Notes under the pieces: generated by a model
Databases searched by the model: none
Seen by the model: only the letters and a program-made list of their open reading frames with translations
What the model was told of the DNA's origin: nothing
Made by a program: the position numbers and the translations under genes
Assembly: GCF_000411255.1 (NCBI RefSeq)
Contig: NZ_KE150413.1
Coordinates: 2,208,580-2,272,579, forward strand
Direction: 5' to 3'
Length of the DNA: 64,000 nucleotides
Source of the DNA: Paenibacillus sp. HGH0039
Lineage (GTDB): Bacteria > Bacillota > Bacilli > Paenibacillales > NBRC-103111
Part shown: positions 46,401 through 56,000 of the stretch, one piece after another
Layout: every line of letters begins with the position of its first letter
Numbering within the stretch: position 1 is the stretch's first letter

Positions 46401-49400
46401 CGAAATGGAAGAAGCGCTTGCCGCCATCTGGAAGGAAGTGCTAGGGGTGGAACACCTCGGTGCCGGCGATTCGTTTTTTGACCGGGGCGGGCACTCCCTG
46501 AAAGCGGCGCTGCTGGTTTCCAAAATACATCAACGGTTGCAGGTTGATCTACCACTGCGTCAGGTGTTCGAGTCGCCTACGATCCGTTCCATGGCCGAAG
46601 CGATCCGCAAGGAAGCCTACTCGGCTCACCAAGCTATCGAACCTGCCGAACCACGTGACGTTTATCCTGTCACTTCGGCGCAAAAAAGATTAATGGTGCT
46701 GGATCAGCTCGAACAAGAGAGCACGGCTTATCATATTCCGCATGTGCTGATCAGCCGGGTTCCATTGGATCGCAGACGCCTTCAAACCGTTTTTGAGAAG
46801 TTGATCGCCCGCCATGAGCCGCTTCGTACTTCCTTTGAGCAGATTGAATCCGATATCGTTCAGAGAAATCACCCGGAGGTGGTTTTTGAAGTAGAAGAAA
46901 TCTCTTTGTCGGGAGCGGAGGAAACTTCCTTAACGGAACTTGGCGGAAGCGGGGAAACGAAGGAGAAGAGCGGGATTGAGGAGATTCCGGCATTTTCGGG
47001 ATTATGGGAGATCGTGAAAACCGATGAAGAGATCGCACCGGAAAATACGGGCGGTAACGGAGCGAGCGATCATCCGGAAAATCGGACTGCGGTACAAGAT
47101 ATCCTTACACCTGCCGAGAAAGAGGCGCTTGACCGGGTTATCGAAGGGTTCATCCGTCCCTTTAACCTTGCGGAGGCTCCGCTCATCCGAGTTGGAGCGG
47201 CGGATCTGACCTGCGGGGGAACGGCGCTTCTAATCGATCTGCACCATATTATAGCCGACGGTGTTTCCATGGCGGTTATTGCCAATGAATTTAACCGGCT
47301 TTATGCCGGAGAAGAGCTGGCCCCTCTTAAAATCCAGTACAAGGATTACGCCGTCTGGCAGCAAAAACGCAGTTCCAGTGGCGTTTTGGACGCCCAGGAA
47401 GCTTATTGGATGGAGAAGCTGAGCGGCGAGCTGCCGGTTCTGAACTTCCCGACCGATTATATGCGGCCACCGCTCCAGAGCTTCGAGGGAGACCAGTTTG
47501 TCTTCAAGCTCGAATCAAGTGAAACCGAGGCGTTGAAGCAAACGGCAGCCCGTGCCGGCGCGACCTTATATATGGTCCTGCTCGCTTCATTCAACACGCT
47601 GCTGCATCGCTATACGGGACAAGAAGACATTATTGTCGGATCGCCCGTCGCCGGCAGGACGCATGCGGATTTGCAGCCGCTGATCGGGATGTTCGTCAAT
47701 ACGCTGCCGATGAGAAGTTTTCCCGCCGGGGATAAGACGTTCAGTCAGTTGCTTGAAGAGGTCAAGCAAACCGCGCTACAAGGGTTCCAGAACCAGGAAA
47801 TTCCCTTGGAGACGATTCTGGACAAGCTCTCTCTCAAGCGCGATTTAAGCCGAAATCCTTTGTTTGATACGATGTTTATTTTTCAAAATCTCGGTATCGA
47901 AGAGATCGGCCAGCCGGGTGAACTGTTCCAGTCTTACGAGTTCGGGCATGCGGTAGCGAAGCTGGATCTGACACTCCAGGCGGAAGAAAACGAAACCGGC
48001 GGCATCGATTTCCACTTTGAATATGCACCCGGCTTGTTCAGAAAAGAAACGGTTCAGCGGCTTGCGGGTCATTATCTTCGCATATTGGAGGCTGCCGTTC
48101 GCAATCCGGACATGAAACTGTCGGCGATCGATATGCTGGAAGAACGGGAACGACACATGCTTGTGGAGTCATTTAACGATACGACCGCTGCATTCGCCTA
48201 CGACAAAACGATTCACCGCCAGTTTGAAGAACAGGTTACCCTGACTCCGGATGCCCCTGCTTTGTTGTTCGGCGATCAGGTCTTCACTTATCGGCAGTTG
48301 AACGAAAAAGCGAACTCGCTGGCCCGCACGCTGCAAAGTCACGGAGTCGGACCGGACCGGCTCGTCGGGCTGCTGACGGAGCGCTCTCCTTCGATGATGA
48401 TCGGCCTCCTGGCTGTTCTGAAAGCGGGCGGCGCCTATGTGCCGATTGACCCCGATTACCCGGCGGCACGCGTTGCCTACATGCTGGAAGACAGCGAAGC
48501 CCGTGTGCTTCTGACCGAGGGAGCACTGGCGGAAGGTTTACAGACTGCGGGTGCCGTCATCTCCCTTGATGAGGAAGGAGTTTACAGCGGCGAGACCGGC
48601 AATTTGGAGCCTGCCAGCAAACCTCATCATCTCGCTTACGTCATCTACACGTCGGGCTCGACGGGGAATCCGAAAGGGGTCATGCTCCAGCACCGTTCCG
48701 TATCGAACTTTTTTACCGGGATGCGGGAAAAAATCGAATTTGTCCCCGGTCGTAAAATTTTGGCTTTAACGACCGTATCTTTCGATATCTTCGTGCTGGA
48801 GACGCTGCTTCCGCTCACCTGCGGGATGAGCGTCGTCCTTGCGGAAACTCTGCATCAGACGGAACCGGGAGCGCTCAGCGGCCTGATTTCCGTTCACGGT
48901 ATAGATACGCTGCAGATTACGCCTTCGCGCCTTCAAATGCTGCTCGGGAGCCCTGAAGGGGCCTCAAGCCTGAAGAACGTCCGCAATATTCTCGTAGGCG
49001 GCGAGGCTATGCCGACTGCGCTTCTGCGTTCACTGCAGGAATTCCCGGATTTGAACATTTTCAACATGTACGGACCGACGGAAACGACGGTTTGGTCTGC
49101 CGTGCAGAACCTGACGAACGCCGCCTCCATCGATATCGGCAGGCCCATCGCCAACACACAGATTTATATTGTCGACGCAGGAGGCAAGCTGCAGCCTGCC
49201 GGAGTGCCGGGCGAGCTCTGTATTGCGGGCGAAGGACTGGCACGCGGGTACTGGAACAGGCCTGATCTGACGGCGGAGAAATTCGTTCCCTGCACGTTCG
49301 GCAAAGGCGGGGGGCGCATGTACAAGACAGGCGACCTTGCCAGATGGCTCCCGGACGGCAGCCTCGAGTTTCTCGGACGTTTGGACCACCAGGTCAAGGT

Positions 49401-49995
49401 CAGAGGGTATCGTATCGAACTGGGTGAGATCGAGACCGCTCTCGTCCACCATGAAGCCGTGGAAGAAGCTGTCGTCCTCGCCAGAGAGGATGTTTCCGGC
49501 GGACACACGTTAACGGGATATCTCGTTGTGAAAACGGAAATTCCGGCAGCGGAAATCCGTACCTTCCTTGGACAAAGCCTGCCGGATTACATGATCCCGG
49601 CCGCATTCGCCCAGCTTGAGAAGTTCCCTTTGACGCCGAACGGAAAAACGGATCGCAAAGCGCTGCTCGGCTTGGATGCCGTGCAAACTTCCGCAGCCGA
49701 TTACGTTGCTCCCGGAGACGAGATCGAGGAGCAATTAGCCGCCATGTGGGCCGGTATTCTGAGTGCTACCAGGGTGGGAGTTCACGATAATTTCTTCGAG
49801 CTCGGCGGACATTCGCTCAAAGCGTCTTTGTTCGTTGCCCAAGTCCGTGAACAATGGGGAATCGAACTGGAGCTGCGCCAGCTTTTCCGGCAGCCGACTA
49901 TCGCGGAAATAGCAGAGCATCTCCGGAAGGAATTGGATGAGATTCGCAGGCTGGAGGAAATTTTACGGGAAATCGAAGCGCTTGAGCAGGTGTAG
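43426..49995 (+). CDS. NRPS: C-A(Ser)-T-C-A(Gly)-T
   Basis: 2189 residues from GTG 43426 (AAGGAG nine bases upstream). First C is DCL-like, in keeping with the upstream E domain; its motif reads PHIVMDGWC, so the first His is Pro144 while catalytic His145 remains. A1 code D-V-W-H-F-S-L-I-D-K (Ser); T Ser1024; second C LCL (HHIIADG) with an acidic insertion of about 90 residues near 1155-1235; A2 code D-I-L-Q-L-G-M-V-W-K (Gly); T Ser2130. The last ~25 residues form a charged helix with heptad character (ELDEIRRLEEIL), a likely docking helix for the next synthetase. Adds Ser then Gly. No E domain. Confidence 0.92.
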   Translation: MSQVKIKDIYPLSPMQEGMLYHSMLDRDSEAYFQQNIITVGEVLDRELVQKSLQLLIERYDIFRTVFVYKETERPLQVVLQEREAPSVHTDDVSGLSEARKTAALEQFTGSDRTNGFDLEKDVPLRLALFKWSETTCKLVWSFPHIVMDGWCLGIVANDFFSLYTSLRDGIRANLEPVYPFSSFIQWLENQNREEAAAYWSKYLDGLENETTVPGFSRAEGNTPFRLEHHSLKLDAALTHKMEQIAKRQQVTVSTVFQTAWGVLLQGYNNSTDVVFGTVVSGRPEEIKGIENMVGLFINTIPLRISGEKSESFAALLSRVQSDWMESNAHSYLSLADIQAQSQLKHNLIRHLVVFENYPISEELIGTGDETGEGGRTDGESAKNSLRITEVDGFEQTNYELTLTVIPGRELEIKFSFNAEIVGHAGIRAIAGHLHQVLEQITETPDIPLDSINLLTDEECGQLRAFNDTGASYPAEKTMHGWFELQAAMTPEKIAVIFGEKRLTYRELNVRANRLARQLRLKGVEPDSVVGILCERSIELMVGLLAILKAGGAYLPIDPGHPQERIDYMLADSGAVLVLAQKDLLERAPAGAETVELDAENLLTGDGSNLSRGSGPEHLAYVIYTSGTTGNPKGVMIEHRALINRLHWMQKRYPLDEKDVILQKTPYSFDVSVWELFWWGAYGAKVVFLEPGAEKDPAQIARAIDKYNVTTMHFVPSMLSVFLDHAESRLEPGALASLRYVFASGEALNPQQANRFNSLFYRTNGSRLINLYGPTEATIDVSYFDCSFGKSPLDRVPIGKPIDNIRLYITDNVGRLQPVGVAGELCIAGTGLARGYLNRPELTAEKFAAADFDPSGRIYKTGDLARWLPDGNIEYLGRLDHQVKIRGYRIELGEIEAALLRHPMVKEALVMDRTDGQGQKVLCAYLVCGPDPAPETVLLRESLAAKLPGYMIPSYFVFLPEMPLTSNGKVNRRALPAPDTVWDESGYIPPEGEMEEALAAIWKEVLGVEHLGAGDSFFDRGGHSLKAALLVSKIHQRLQVDLPLRQVFESPTIRSMAEAIRKEAYSAHQAIEPAEPRDVYPVTSAQKRLMVLDQLEQESTAYHIPHVLISRVPLDRRRLQTVFEKLIARHEPLRTSFEQIESDIVQRNHPEVVFEVEEISLSGAEETSLTELGGSGETKEKSGIEEIPAFSGLWEIVKTDEEIAPENTGGNGASDHPENRTAVQDILTPAEKEALDRVIEGFIRPFNLAEAPLIRVGAADLTCGGTALLIDLHHIIADGVSMAVIANEFNRLYAGEELAPLKIQYKDYAVWQQKRSSSGVLDAQEAYWMEKLSGELPVLNFPTDYMRPPLQSFEGDQFVFKLESSETEALKQTAARAGATLYMVLLASFNTLLHRYTGQEDIIVGSPVAGRTHADLQPLIGMFVNTLPMRSFPAGDKTFSQLLEEVKQTALQGFQNQEIPLETILDKLSLKRDLSRNPLFDTMFIFQNLGIEEIGQPGELFQSYEFGHAVAKLDLTLQAEENETGGIDFHFEYAPGLFRKETVQRLAGHYLRILEAAVRNPDMKLSAIDMLEERERHMLVESFNDTTAAFAYDKTIHRQFEEQVTLTPDAPALLFGDQVFTYRQLNEKANSLARTLQSHGVGPDRLVGLLTERSPSMMIGLLAVLKAGGAYVPIDPDYPAARVAYMLEDSEARVLLTEGALAEGLQTAGAVISLDEEGVYSGETGNLEPASKPHHLAYVIYTSGSTGNPKGVMLQHRSVSNFFTGMREKIEFVPGRKILALTTVSFDIFVLETLLPLTCGMSVVLAETLHQTEPGALSGLISVHGIDTLQITPSRLQMLLGSPEGASSLKNVRNILVGGEAMPTALLRSLQEFPDLNIFNMYGPTETTVWSAVQNLTNAASIDIGRPIANTQIYIVDAGGKLQPAGVPGELCIAGEGLARGYWNRPDLTAEKFVPCTFGKGGGRMYKTGDLARWLPDGSLEFLGRLDHQVKVRGYRIELGEIETALVHHEAVEEAVVLAREDVSGGHTLTGYLVVKTEIPAAEIRTFLGQSLPDYMIPAAFAQLEKFPLTPNGKTDRKALLGLDAVQTSAADYVAPGDEIEEQLAAMWAGILSATRVGVHDNFFELGGHSLKASLFVAQVREQWGIELELRQLFRQPTIAEIAEHLRKELDEIRRLEEILREIEALEQV

Positions 49996-50027
49996 AGGGT
50001 GCATACGGTACAGACCAGGAGAGGGGA

Positions 50028-53000
50028 GTGCGCCAAGTGGATTTATCGAAGCGAATAGCCAGTCTCTCGCCGGAAAAACGTAAACTTCTGGAAGCGAGGC
50101 TCGCTCAGGAAGGATTGTCCGCGTCCCGCCCGGCGGGAAGCGGGGCGGGCACGTCGGCCGGGCCGAGTCCCCTGGAGAAAATGGACGCTTATCCGGTATC
50201 GGCCGGACAGAAAAGGTTGCTTCTGATTCAGGAAATCGGAGATACCGCCGCCGCCTACAATATGCCTTTCGTCCTGCTAGCTAGAGGACCGGTAAATGTG
50301 GGGAAGATTCAAGGAGCGTTTGAGGCCTTGATTTCCCGTCATGAAACGCTGCGTACCTCCTTCCGGAAGAAGGATGGGGAGTACGAACAGATCATTCATG
50401 AACCGGGCGAAATTTTGTTTAAGCTGGACTATTCGGAAGAAACGGTTTCCGGCGTGGAAGAAGAGAGAAGCGTCATCGAAAGATGCGTTTCCTCTTTTGT
50501 CCGTCCGTTTGATGTACGCCGGGCACCTCTGTTCAGAGCTGCATTGATCAGGTTGGCGCCGGAACGGCATCTTTTGATGACGGATATGCATCATGTTGTT
50601 TCGGACGGCCTGTCGCTGCAAATTCTGGCGGAGGAATTCAACCGGATCTACCGCGGTGAAATTCTGCCCGAACTGCCCGTGCACTACAAGGAATACGCAT
50701 ATTGGCAGCAGGAGCGAATACGCGACGGTGTATTCCTCAAGCAGGAAAAATACTGGTTGGACGTGTTCGAGGGCGAAGTTCCCGTACTGAACATGCCCGC
50801 CGATTACCCGAGGCCTCAATTGCAAAGCTTCGAAGGCGGACGCTACGAGTTTGAGACGGACCGGGGGCTTGCGGATAAACTCCGCCGTCTGGCCTCGGAG
50901 ACCGGTTCTACGCTGTACATGGTGCTGCTTGCGACCTATTACGTTTTGCTTCATAAATATACCGATCAGGAAGACATCGTCATCGGAACTCCAGTCGGGG
51001 GCCGGACTCATACACAGCTTCAGCCGCTGATCGGGATGTTTGTGAATACGCTGGCCATCCGCCAGGCACCTGCCGGATCCAAAACATTCCTCTCCTTCTT
51101 GAACGAAATCAAGGAAGGAACTCTGGGAGCTTTTGACCACGAGGAGTATCCGCTGGAAAGCCTGCTTGAAAAGCTGGGTCTTCGCAGGGATGTCAGCCGC
51201 AATCCGCTTTTCGATACGGTTTTTTCCTTGCAGACTAAAGGTTCCCAGTCGATGGAAATGGACGGATTGCTCCTGGAGCCTTATGAAGCGCAGTCGGGCG
51301 TTTCCAAATTCGATCTTTCGCTTTTGGCGGAGGAGGACGAAGAGCTGACGTTTACTTTCGAGTACGCGACCAAACTATACGCAGAACAGACTGTCGAGCG
51401 GTTAGCCGGCCATTATATACAGATTCTCCGGGAAATTTCGGCGAACAGGAGTTTAATGCTCTCGCAAATCGGCATGTTGTCCGCAGACGAAAGGCGGCTG
51501 CTTCTGGAAGAACTGAACGAGACGGCCGCACCGTACGCCCGAACTTCAACGATACATGGCTTATTCGAAGAGCAGGTGGAAAAACATCCCGACCGTATCG
51601 CCATATCGTTTGAGGATCGGCGGTATACCTACAACGAGCTGAATGCACGTTCTAATCGGCTGGCGGCCGCAATGCAAGATTTGGGTGTCGGGCCGGATAC
51701 CATTGTAGCTATTATGCCCGAACGCTCTCCCGAAATGGTGATCGGCATTCTCGCCATTCTAAAAGCGGGAGGCGCCTATCTCCCGGTAGATCCCGAGTAT
51801 CCGCAGGAGAGAATCTCGTACATGCTCGAGGACAGCGGAACCCGGATTTTGCTGACGCACCGGCATCTCGCGGGCAATACGGAATTTACCGGACATACGG
51901 TCTTTATGGAGGACGAGCAGTGGTATACGGGGATTGAAACCAATCCGCACGTTTCTGTCACCTCTGACCATCTCGCTTATGTGATCTATACATCCGGAAC
52001 TACGGGTAAGCCAAAAGGCGTCATGATCGAGCATCGGGGTATGGCAAACATGAAGCTTTTCTACGAGAATACGCTGGGATTGGGCCCTGAAGACCGTATC
52101 GTGCAATTTGCGAGTTTTTCATTCGACGCTTCCGTTTGGGAAATGTATATGGCGCTCTTTATGGGTGGAGGATTATACCTGGCCCCGAAAGAAAAGCTGG
52201 TTCAATTGGATTCCTTTGAAGCGTTTGTGCGGGATAACGGAATAACGCTTGCCATGCTTCCGCCCACTTTCGCCGTTTATCTGGACCCCGGACGTTTGCC
52301 GTCGCTGCGGATATTGATTACGGGCGGTTCCGAGTCTTCACCGGAACTGGTCCGCAGATGGAGTCCGCATGTGGATTATTTTAATGCTTATGGTCCGACG
52401 GAAGCGACGATTTGCGCGACTGTATGGGAAGCGAAGCGGGGTACTGCCGTGCAAAATCACCGGATGATTCCGATCGGCAAGCCGCTTTACAATACGCAGG
52501 TGTATCTGGTGAATGCCGATTTGCAGCTTGTACCTCGGGGAACGGCCGGGGAGCTTTGTATCGGCGGAGAGGCTTTGTCGCGCGGCTACTTGCATCGCGA
52601 AGCTCTCACCGGCGAAAAATTCGTTCCGAATCCTTTTGAGCCCGGGCGGAAAATGTATCGTACGGGCGATCTTGCCAGATGGCTGCCTGACGGCAACCTG
52701 GAATATTTGGGACGTATTGATCACCAGGTCAAAATCCGGGGCTACCGGATCGAGCTCGGTGAAATCGAAACGCGGCTACTGCAGCACGGCAGGGTACGGG
52801 AGACGATTGTTCTCGTTCACGAAATCTCATCGGAAAAAACGCTGTGCGCGTATTATACCTCCGAAGAGGAAGCTCCGGCTGCCTCCGAACTTCGCGAACA
52901 TATGGCTTCGGGTTTGCCGTCTTACATGGTGCCGGCTCATTTTATCCCATTGAAGGAGTTTCCGCTGACGCCTAACGGCAAGATCGACAGAAAAGCGCTC

Positions 53001-56000
53001 CAAGCGCCTGATCCGTCCAGTGGATCTTCCGATGAGTATACGGCACCGGAAACCGAGACAGAAGTTCGTCTGGCTTCGCTGTGGCAGGAAGTACTTGGCG
53101 CGGAGCGTGTGAGCCTCCACGATAATTTTTTCGAACGAGGCGGGCATTCTCTGAAAGCGGCGCTTCTTCTTGCCAGAATCTCGAAGGAATTCGGCGTTGA
53201 GCTTCCTCTCCGAAAAGTATTCGAGGCCCAGACATTGCAAGCACAGGCGACTGCAATCACCGCAAAGGGCATAACGGAGGCAGCGTACGCACCGATCCCT
53301 AAAGCTCCCGAAAAACCCTGGTATCCGGTATCTCCGGCCCAACGCAGATTGCTGGTCGTACAGGAAATATCGGGAGCCGCAACGGCCTATAACGTTCCTT
53401 TGATTCTCGAGGCAAAAGGGGCGCTTAATCCGGAGAAGGTTAATGAGACCTTCCGTAAGCTGATTGCAAGGCACGAAGCGCTTCGGACTTCATTCACCCG
53501 AATTCAGGAGGAATATGTGCAGGTTATTCATGATCCGGCGCAGGTCTCTTTTCAGGTAGAGGTTACGGAGCTTACTAATTTGTCCACCGATTGGACGGAC
53601 GATCAAAGTGAAGCGCATATACAAACAATTGCAGATGGCTTTATCCGTCCGTTCGACTTGGGAACGGCCCCTCTTCTGCGTGCGGGTCTCGTAAAGACGG
53701 AGGCCGAGCGTCACCTGCTGCTGATCGATATGCACCATCTTATTACCGACGGAACTTCTCTTGAACGGATGACCGAGGAGTTTACCCGGCTTTATCGGGA
53801 AGAAGAACTAGAGGAGCTTTCTGTCCAGTACAAAGATTACACGATGTGGCAGAATCAGTTATCGGCAGACGGTACCGTGGTACGTCAGGAAAAGTTTTGG
53901 CTGGATACGTTCAGCGGCGAGATTCCCGTCCTGAACTTTCCTTCGGATTATGCGCGTCCCCAACTGCAGAGCTTTGAAGGGGCCGTCTATGGTTTCGAGG
54001 CGAATCACGAACTTACACGGCGGTTGCAGCAGGCCGCTTCCCGTCAGGGTGCAACGCTCTATATGCTTCTGCTTGCCGCTTATAACGCGCTGCTTGCCCA
54101 GTATTCCGGACAGGATGATCTGGTTATCGGCACTCCTGTAGCCGGAAGGCCTCATGCAGATTTGGAGGACGTTTTGGGCATGTTCGTAAACACTCTTCCT
54201 CTGCGTAATTATCCGTCAGGTTCGAAGACGTTCGCGGCTTTCCTCGATGAGGTGAAGCAGAACGCCCTGCAGGCGTTTGAAAACCAACTGGTACCGCTTG
54301 AGGACCTGATTCTGAAACTTCAGCTGCGCCGGGATGTTAGCCGCAACCCGCTGTTCGATACCGTATTTGTGCTTCAAAATACGGAATCCCGCGAGCTGGG
54401 AGCGGATGGCGTCGAGTTTGCGGCGGTTGAGCATCACAACGGAATTTCCAAGTTTGATCTGACTCTCACCGCCCAGGAAACGGAAAGCTCGGAAGGCCCG
54501 CTTCTTTCTTTCAGTTTTGAATATGCGACAAAGCTATACAAAGAAGACACTGTGCGAAAATTTGCCGATCATTATGTGCAACTATTAAAGCAAATTTCAG
54601 AGAACCCGGACATGTTACTGTCGGATATCGATTTATTAACCGTGAGTGAACGGGACCTGATTTTGGAACAATTCAATGCGACGAAGACAGAGTATCCGAG
54701 GGATGCCGCCGTACATGAATTGTTTGAAGAACAGGCTGCGTTGAGGCCCGATGAAGCGGCTGTTCTTTTTGGAGACAAGGAGATCACCTACGCCGAGCTT
54801 AACCGGAAAGCCAATCAGCTTGCCTGGAAGCTGCGTGAAATTGGTGTCGGAAAGGATACGCTAGTGGGGATTATGGCTGAACGGTCGCCTGAAATGATCG
54901 TTGCAATACTAGCCATTCTCAAAGCGGGAGGAGCGTTCCTGCCCATCGATCCTTCGTACCCCGAAGACCGCATCGCGTACATGCTGGATGACAGTGCGGC
55001 AGCTGTAATGCTTGCAGGAGACCCGAATTTGGCTCAAAGTTTGCTTGGAGGCTTCAAAGGGACCGTTTTTGGATTGGCGGACCCTTCTGTGTATGCCGGC
55101 AGCGAAAGCAACTTACCGCGCACAGCGGACGCGGAATCTCTCGCTTATGTCATGTACACATCAGGTTCGACAGGGCGTCCCAAAGGGGTCATGATCGAGC
55201 ACCGAAGCGTTGTCCGTCTTGTCAAAAACACCAACTTTGTTACGTTTGAACCGTCGGACCGCATTTTGCTTACCGGCGCGCTTGTGTTCGATGCTTGCAC
55301 GTTTGAAATCTGGGGCGCTTTGCTTAACGGACTCCAGCTATGCATTGTGCCGGAATCCGTTTTCCTTCACGCCGGCAAGCTGGAGGAAGCTTTGCAAGCG
55401 TACGGAATTACCACGATGTGGTTGACATCGCCGCTTTTCAATCAGCTGGCGTTAACCAATCCGGCCTTGTTCGCGCCGCTTCGGTATCTGCTCGTAGGTG
55501 GAGATGTGCTGTCGCCGACCATGATCGCTTCCGTAAGAAACGCTTGCCCGCAGCTCACGGTTATCAACGGCTACGGCCCGACGGAAAATACGACGTTCTC
55601 CTGCTGCTTTCCTATCGACCGGGAGTATGGAAACATTCCGATCGGCCGACCGATCGCGAATTCCACCGCCTATGTGGTGGACCTGTCGGGCAGGCTGCTG
55701 CCTGTCGGTCTTCAAGGAGAAATCTGCGTCGGCGGTGACGGGCTGGCCAGGGGATACTTGAATCGTGAAGATCTGAGCCGGGAAAAATTCGTGCCGAACC
55801 CGTTCCGACCCGGTGAAAGAATGTACCGGACCGGCGATTTGGGACGGTGGCTGCCGGACGGGAGTATCGAATATTTGGGGCGGATGGACCAGCAGGTCAA
55901 AATCCGGGGCTACCGGATTGAACCGGGGGAAATCGAGACCCGGCTGCTTGGGCACGAATCTGTGCGCGAGGCATTTGTCGCCGTTAAAGAATCCGGCGAG

